From: Allorhodopirellula solitaria
Lineage (GTDB): Bacteria > Planctomycetota > Planctomycetia > Pirellulales > Pirellulaceae
Assembly: GCF_007859855.1 (NCBI RefSeq)
Contig: NZ_SJPK01000009.1
Coordinates: 124,001-188,000, forward strand
Direction of reading: 5' to 3'
DNA length: 64,000 nucleotides
Shown in pieces: positions 59,049 to 64,000 of the stretch (within the stretch, counting starts at the first letter, position 1; each line of letters starts with the position of its first letter). Both the position numbers and the translations under genes were made by a program. Below the pieces are notes generated by a model, which ran no database searches, was not told the DNA's origin, and was given only the letters and a program-made list of their open reading frames with translations.

Positions 59049-60700
59049 TCAATCCCGTGATCCAGCGAGAGTTCTACGGCATCCTGCGCTCGCCTCGGGC
59101 AATGGTTGTGTTGGTATGCCTGACGCTCGCCTTTTCTGTCTTGGTGCTGATGCGTTGGCCCGCAGATGCCTCGGTCGATCTGACGGGCACCCAATCGCTC
59201 GAAGTGTTTCGCGTGTTCGGGTATGGCCTGCTCGCAGGCATTGTGTTCCTGGTCCCTGCTTTCCCGGCGACGTCGGTCGTCAACGAAAAGAATGACGGGA
59301 CGCTCGCGCTGCTGTTGAACTCGCCGATGAGCGCCCTTTCGATCTACTTTGGAAAGACATCGGGAGTCCTACTATTCAGCGGATTGGTGCTGTTATGCAG
59401 CCTCCCCGCCTCGGCGGCTTGTTATGCGATGGGTGGCATCCATCTCACCAGCCAACTCGGGTTGCTCTACGTGATCCTCTCGCTGCTCGTGATCCAGTAC
59501 GTGACGCTCGGGATGTTAGTCAGCAGCCACGTTCAGTCGGCGGACGCCGGGGTGCGGGTCACGTACACGATTGTGTTGGCGCTGTGTTTTCTCACCCTGA
59601 TTCCAGCGGCGTTCTTTCCCGGTGCGGGCGGCCTGGTCTCGTCCTTAACGAGTTGGCTCCGGAATATTTCTCCGATCCCAGCGGTGATGGAGATCATGAG
59701 GCACAGCGGGGTCGGGGCAGCCGGGCTGAAGCAGGAATCCGCCATCGGTGAATTCATCATCATCACGCTGGTGAGCAGCGGTGTGTTCGCGGCCCTCACT
59801 CTATCGCGATTCAACTACCGGATCTTCGATCGCTCCCGGGCTAAGGGATTGATCACTGACGATCGCGGGCGGGCTGCCAAGACTGCCAGGCGGCTGTTTT
59901 ACCTGGTCGACCCCCAACGGCGGAAACGCGGGATTCCATGGTACCTCAACCCGGTCATGGTGAAAGAATTTCGCTGCCGAAAATTCGGTCGATCCCAGTG
60001 GCTACTCCGACTGATTTCCGTCTGCGCCGTCGCCTCTGTGATGGTCACGTTCGCCGCAGCCACCAGCGCCACGTCGTGGGGCGTCGAGGCGATTGGCGGT
60101 CTGATGGTGTTGCTGCAAGTGATCTTGGTCGTCGTGCTCACCCCGAGCCTGGCCTCCGGTCTCATCAGTGGCGAGCGTGATGGCAGCGGATGGGAACTGT
60201 TGCGATTGACCCCGCTCTCGCCGTTGCAGATTATTCACGGGAAAGTGCTCAGCGTATTGTGGACGCTCGGGTTGGTTTTGATGGCGACGCTGCCTGGTTA
60301 TCTGATCATGATTCTGATTCAACCGGTGATGTGGCTGCAGGTCAACATCGTACTGATTTGCTTGGTCGCGATTGCTATCGAAGCCTTGGCGGTGAGCGCC
60401 GCCATCGGCAGTCTGTTTCGCACCACGGCCGTCTCCACGACCGCATCGTACATCGCGGTCATAACGCTGTTCCTGACGCCGATGTTGGTGTGGCTCGGCC
60501 GAGACGCACCATTTGGCCATGAAACCGTCGAAACGGCACTGCTGTTGACACCCGTCGGGGCGGCGCTGAACGTGATCGGTGCCCCCGGGTTTGAAAACTA
60601 CGACCTCTTGCCGCTCGCGTGGTGGATCGCCGGTGGGGTTTCGATCTTGATGTTTAGCATTCTCGGGGCAAAGGTATGGCGGCTGACACGCGCGGTATGA
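59045..60700 (+). CDS. ABC-2 type permease with internally duplicated halves
   Basis: 551 residues, about 12 membrane helices. It seems to hold two ABC-2 permease units in tandem. The first begins NPVIQREFYGILRSPRA and has EKNDGTLALLLNSPMSALSI. The second begins NPVMVKEFRCRKFGRSQW and has GERDGSGWELLRLTPLSPLQ. Each unit has the family's NPV...EF start and the ExxxGT/S...P...P pair. This would give a full exporter from one chain plus an ATPase dimer. The substrate is unknown. GTGA overlap with the ATPase gene and ATGA overlap with the next gene show tight coupling. Confidence 0.93.
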   Translation: MINPVIQREFYGILRSPRAMVVLVCLTLAFSVLVLMRWPADASVDLTGTQSLEVFRVFGYGLLAGIVFLVPAFPATSVVNEKNDGTLALLLNSPMSALSIYFGKTSGVLLFSGLVLLCSLPASAACYAMGGIHLTSQLGLLYVILSLLVIQYVTLGMLVSSHVQSADAGVRVTYTIVLALCFLTLIPAAFFPGAGGLVSSLTSWLRNISPIPAVMEIMRHSGVGAAGLKQESAIGEFIIITLVSSGVFAALTLSRFNYRIFDRSRAKGLITDDRGRAAKTARRLFYLVDPQRRKRGIPWYLNPVMVKEFRCRKFGRSQWLLRLISVCAVASVMVTFAAATSATSWGVEAIGGLMVLLQVILVVVLTPSLASGLISGERDGSGWELLRLTPLSPLQIIHGKVLSVLWTLGLVLMATLPGYLIMILIQPVMWLQVNIVLICLVAIAIEALAVSAAIGSLFRTTAVSTTASYIAVITLFLTPMLVWLGRDAPFGHETVETALLLTPVGAALNVIGAPGFENYDLLPLAWWIAGGVSILMFSILGAKVWRLTRAV

Positions 60701-62487
60701 ACGGCATGAATTTGACAATGATGTTTCGATCGATTTCCGCCCTGGCTCTCGGTGTCCTTTTGACGCTTTGGGCTCAGCCGAGCCGAGCGGTGGATCCCTT
60801 TGCCGACTATGACATGGTGATGTACGAGCGTCCGGGCTTCCCTTCGGTACTAATCGAGGACGTGTTTCCTGATGGCTTGCTCGATCTTTGGTCGCGGGCA
60901 CTGGCGCGACCCGAGGTGGAGCTCCAACGAATGGCAATCGATAGTATGGCGATTGCACACCAACAGGGCCTCGCTGGTGTGGAGACACTGCGCCCCGAGT
61001 TGCGGCAGATCCTAGACGCCTCTGATCAGAACCGCGATCTCGTTCGCGCAGCGGCCCAGGCGTTGATTGCAATCGATTCCAAGTCGGATGCCGACCGACT
61101 CGCTGACGCCGCGGTCGAGTATGGCGGGACAGTCGCGCAAGTGATCGAACCGGCACTGGGCGCATGGAACTCCGACGCGATGAAGAGCCACTGGCTGCAA
61201 CGCATCGGCTCGCCCGCCGCGAGCGGCAATCGACTGCTGATGGCAATCGAAGGCCTCGGTGCGCTCGGGGCAGAGGAAGCCGCACCTACACTCGTCGAGA
61301 TCGTCCGGCAGCGTCATGCTGCACCGCGAGTCCGCATGGCTGCGGCACGAGTGTTGTCGCAGCTTGATTCTTCCGAAGTTGTCGGCCTCGCGCAGTCCCT
61401 GTTGCGTGAAGACACCTACCGGCAACCCTTGGCAGCGATCATGTCGATTGAGCTCTTGAAACGTCACAATGACGATGACGCCATTGAGCTATTCAAAAGC
61501 CTGCTCGAGAGTCCCAACCTCGCTGTTCAGGGTGGAGCACTCTCGCAACTCTATCGAATCGACCCGGAACAAGTTGATCAGTATGTACCGCGTTTCGTCG
61601 ACAGCCGAGATGCGGCCGTACGCTCGGTTTGCGCTCGCTCGATGATCGCAACACGGAAACAAAAAAACATCGAACGACTCGCCGTGATGCTCGATGATCA
61701 GAACCCGTCGCTACGGCGTGAAGTGGCCGCTGGGTTGGTAGCTCTCGCCGATCAGCAGGATTTGAAGGACGAAATCCAGCAGCGTGTGTTTGAAGTCCTC
61801 CGGCAGGATTCGTGGCAGGGCTGTGAGCAGGCTGCCGTGGTGCTGGCGAAACTGGACTTCAAAGCGTCGGGACCGCGGATGGTCGAGTTGTTGACTCACC
61901 AACGCGGGGAAGTGAAAGTGGCATCGGCGTGGGGATTGACGCAGTTGCGGATCGAGGAACTTCTGCCGGCGATGCTCGAACATGCACAACAGATCCACGC
62001 GGGCTTTCAATCGGATCGATACAACGACGAGATGCCGGGACTCTCCGACCACGTCGCCCACCTCTTCATCGCGATGGGCGATCAGAGCTATGCGCCGGCG
62101 GCACCGTTGATGCGGCAGTACCTGCCGAAGAACTATTCACTGGGCCTTCACGCCCGGGCTGCGGCGGCATGGGCACTCGGCTTGATTCATGAAGATGATC
62201 CCCCAGCCGACCTGGTAACCATCATGGTCGGCCGGATCAACGATGTTTACTCGCTCGAACCAGAATCGGGAGCGGTCCGACGAATGTGCGCGGTCAGTTT
62301 GGGGCGTATGGAAGCTGAATCCGCTCTGCCTGATCTGCGAGAACAAGCAGGCACCGAAGCCCCCGCCTCCCGTGCTTGTGACTGGGCCATCGAAAAGATA
62401 ACCGGAGATCCGGTACCCCAGTTCCCGCCACGCCAACGGGAATTGACCGGTTGGTTCCTCTCACCGATTCCCACGACCAAGCCGTAG
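60697..62487 (+). CDS. Secreted HEAT-repeat protein
   Basis: 596 residues from the ATG that overlaps the TGA of the permease gene. A signal peptide (ALALGVLLTLWAQPSRA) leads into about ten HEAT-like helical pairs (for example ARVLSQLDSSEVVGLAQSLL, LRREVAAGLVALADQQDL and AASWGLTQLRIEELLPAM-like). Such solenoids bind proteins. As the last gene of the ABC operon it may be an exported partner. No enzymatic motif seen. Confidence 0.85.
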   Translation: MNGMNLTMMFRSISALALGVLLTLWAQPSRAVDPFADYDMVMYERPGFPSVLIEDVFPDGLLDLWSRALARPEVELQRMAIDSMAIAHQQGLAGVETLRPELRQILDASDQNRDLVRAAAQALIAIDSKSDADRLADAAVEYGGTVAQVIEPALGAWNSDAMKSHWLQRIGSPAASGNRLLMAIEGLGALGAEEAAPTLVEIVRQRHAAPRVRMAAARVLSQLDSSEVVGLAQSLLREDTYRQPLAAIMSIELLKRHNDDDAIELFKSLLESPNLAVQGGALSQLYRIDPEQVDQYVPRFVDSRDAAVRSVCARSMIATRKQKNIERLAVMLDDQNPSLRREVAAGLVALADQQDLKDEIQQRVFEVLRQDSWQGCEQAAVVLAKLDFKASGPRMVELLTHQRGEVKVASAWGLTQLRIEELLPAMLEHAQQIHAGFQSDRYNDEMPGLSDHVAHLFIAMGDQSYAPAAPLMRQYLPKNYSLGLHARAAAAWALGLIHEDDPPADLVTIMVGRINDVYSLEPESGAVRRMCAVSLGRMEAESALPDLREQAGTEAPASRACDWAIEKITGDPVPQFPPRQRELTGWFLSPIPTTKP

Positions 62488-62521
62488 CGGGCGGCCAAAG
62501 CAATCCGTTTTGCCTGGAAGG

Positions 62522-63361
62522 TTATGCCCAGCGAACGCTCGTTTGCAGACATTCGAGCCGCCCTGGCTTGTCGAGAACCTGGTCAGCACCCTGATCCACT
62601 GCACGGCTGCGCTGTTGGGTTGTGGCCATTCCGGTGACCCAAACGTGACGTGACTGCGGAGCGATCCCCCGGCGTTGTCGCCACTGCTCGGTCGACTGCG
62701 GAGCGGCCGTCGACTCATCCCATAGGACAGTGGCAAACCCACGAGCCGAACGGGGTGTCAGATCTCGCTGCCACTGCACCAACGGCTCGTCCGTTCCAAG
62801 GCCAGAGCACAGCATGGCGAGTGAATCGATCAAACTCTCAGCGAAGGCGTAGCGGGCTGCCACGACGACGACCGGTAGCAGACGCCGCGCGACAATTGCC
62901 TCCGGCGCCAACCAATGTGGGAGGTAGTCCGGGGCCGCACTCAGTGGAATGGATTCCACCCACGGGGGAGCACCCGACTGTGCGGTGGCCCCCGACTGCG
63001 GCGGCAGACGCACCGTGGGGGCGACCAGTTCACCGCGGATGACCAACGTCGTGGCGTCTGCGAATTGAGATCGCAGTGCTGCGATTTCCGGGCCGTCGAT
63101 CGCTTGCATCCCTCGCTCGTGCCGCGTTGTCTGGGCGACCAACACGTGCGTGGGCGGTTGCCGCGGCGGCGCGGCGAGCGACTCTGCGATGGACTGCCGC
63201 ATGGAAATCGAATCGCACCCGCGCTGACAGACACGCCAAGCGGGCGCGACGTCCGGGTGCCCCGGATCGCCGATCCACAGCAATGATTCGCAAGCAAAAC
63301 GAGGCGTCCCCGATGGAGAACCTCCCGGCTGCGAAGGGTTGCTAGAGTGAGAGGTTTTCAT
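62522..63361 (-). CDS. Degenerate receiver-like protein of unknown function
   Basis: 279 residues. Two weak alpha/beta units are visible, around residues 60-130 and 165-275. The last part (HVWVTGMATTQQRSRAVDQG and then ADQVLDKP) recalls the end of a receiver domain, with a T/S-like site and the switch Lys-Pro. The acidic phosphorylation pocket cannot be found. The start overlaps the end of the HTH/PTS gene by 20 bases, so the two are coexpressed. A regulatory role is likely, but the partner is unknown. Confidence 0.6.
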   Translation of the reverse strand: MKTSHSSNPSQPGGSPSGTPRFACESLLWIGDPGHPDVAPAWRVCQRGCDSISMRQSIAESLAAPPRQPPTHVLVAQTTRHERGMQAIDGPEIAALRSQFADATTLVIRGELVAPTVRLPPQSGATAQSGAPPWVESIPLSAAPDYLPHWLAPEAIVARRLLPVVVVAARYAFAESLIDSLAMLCSGLGTDEPLVQWQRDLTPRSARGFATVLWDESTAAPQSTEQWRQRRGIAPQSRHVWVTGMATTQQRSRAVDQGADQVLDKPGRLECLQTSVRWA

Positions 63362-64000
63362 CGACTGCGGCTTCGGCTTCTTTCAGGATCAACCACGCTT
63401 CCCCGGGCGACTCGCTTGTCCGAAGCCCTTCGAGAAACGCATCGTCGGCGACAATACGGCTCAGCTTGGCCAAGATACGAAGGTGGCTGGAGTCGTCGTA
63501 AGAGCAGATCAGAAAGAAAATATCGGTCAGCTGCCCGCGGTCGGAGAAGGGCAGTCCCGCCTGGCAGATCCCCAGACCGATCACGGAATCGGCCAGAATC
63601 GAGGTTTGCGGTCGTCTTGGGTGCAGCAGGGCAACGCCGTTATCGAGCGCCGTCGGATGCAGTTTTTCTCGCTCGGCCACTGCCGACGCCATCGCTGGTG
63701 CGTCCCACAACATACCCGTCGTCGCCGCCAGGCTGCTCATCGTGCGGATCACGCTGCCGCGGGTGCGGGCCGACAGCGGGTTGGCGATCGTGTCGACCGT
63801 ACACAATTCGCTGAGTTTCTGTGGGGGCGCATCCGCCCGGCGATGCAGCACACGGCGGACGCGGTCGAGCTCATCTGGGTCGCTCAAACCGATGCGTTCT
63901 TCGAGCCAGTGATGAATCTCGGCTTCGTTGAACCGCCACTGGCCGCCGATCTTGCGGCCTGGGAGATTTCCACGGGTGACCATCTTGGTGATCTGGTCAG
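63342..64000 (-). CDS. HTH/PTS IIA-like regulatory protein, N-terminus beyond the window
   Basis: The frame continues to the last base, so the start is outside. At the N-terminal end of the visible part, TKMVTRGNLPGRKIGGQWRF with EAEIHHWLEE is an excisionase-type HTH. Residues ~60-210 match a PTS EIIA type 2 (PtsN/fructose) domain, with the phosphoacceptor His probably in GVALLHPRRP. A short linker joins them. This layout suggests a DNA-binding regulator that reads phosphotransfer state. It is the upstream partner of the receiver-like gene. Confidence 0.85.
   Translation of the reverse strand, partial: DQITKMVTRGNLPGRKIGGQWRFNEAEIHHWLEERIGLSDPDELDRVRRVLHRRADAPPQKLSELCTVDTIANPLSARTRGSVIRTMSSLAATTGMLWDAPAMASAVAEREKLHPTALDNGVALLHPRRPQTSILADSVIGLGICQAGLPFSDRGQLTDIFFLICSYDDSSHLRILAKLSRIVADDAFLEGLRTSESPGEAWLILKEAEAAVDENLSL

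Noticed and set aside
60002-61285. 427-codon minus-strand frame opposite the permease and HEAT genes
   Set aside because: Low-complexity Arg/Gln/Pro content typical of antisense readings; both plus-strand genes are well supported and coupled.

Overview
The window looks like a chromosomal segment of a planctomycete of the Rhodopirellula/Pirellulaceae type. The evidence is GC-rich DNA, two DUF1559 prepilin-like proteins, ASPIC/UnbV and FG-GAP proteins, excisionase-type HTH domains fused to signalling domains, the futalosine menaquinone route, frequent GTG and TTG starts, and many genes without a clear Shine-Dalgarno. About 50 protein genes can be supported. No rRNA, tRNA, CRISPR array, prophage or transposase gene was seen.

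Layout. 1-5592: a tightly overlapping operon of GspF-like inner-membrane proteins, pseudopilins and a DUF1559 protein, which is the 3' part of a type II secretion or type IV pilus-like locus. 5963-15689: thrS, a secreted EF-hand protein, the magnesium transporter mgtE, a three-gene proton-translocating transhydrogenase (pntAA, pntAB, pntB) and a DASS-family anion symporter. 15864-25011: a secreted phosphatase-superfamily protein, a thioredoxin-like protein, rsmA, riboflavin synthase, enolase, a secreted BSP-family zinc peptidase and a beta-propeller protein. 25175-30642: accC, accB, an M24 peptidase, an HTH-receiver hybrid and moaC. 31569-36042: a small lipoprotein, a DUF1559 protein and a TPR/FG-GAP/ASPIC lipoprotein. 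36184-40561: a polyprenyl diphosphate synthase, a fused mqnA-mqnC and a small membrane protein, which suggests a menaquinone locus supplying both side chain and headgroup. 40881-43294: prfB, with a recognisable programmed frameshift, and mnmA. 44228-48474: moaA, moaD and moaE flanked by two secreted proteins. 49049-55110: a Tat-exported TIM-barrel protein, a ThuA-like protein and a very large FG-GAP protein. 55373-62487: an ABC-2 transport operon with a large membrane protein and a HEAT-repeat protein. 62522-64000: a receiver-like protein and an HTH/PTS-IIA protein cut by the window edge.

The most unusual aspect is the density and position of dispersed palindromic repeats. A short palindrome occurs as a 75-bp, ten-copy array open in frame with the polyprenyl synthase gene. 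The same palindrome occurs as a 36-bp, four-copy array, in a different reading frame, inside the BSP peptidase gene. Two full 318-bp copies and one truncated copy of a non-coding element with terminal inverted repeats are present. Other repeats form the 3' ends of moaC and of the gene at 44228. A block of seven consecutive small hairpins at 31121-31293 may be an unannotated structured RNA. Functions were assigned by reading motifs in the translated sequence; no database search was run.
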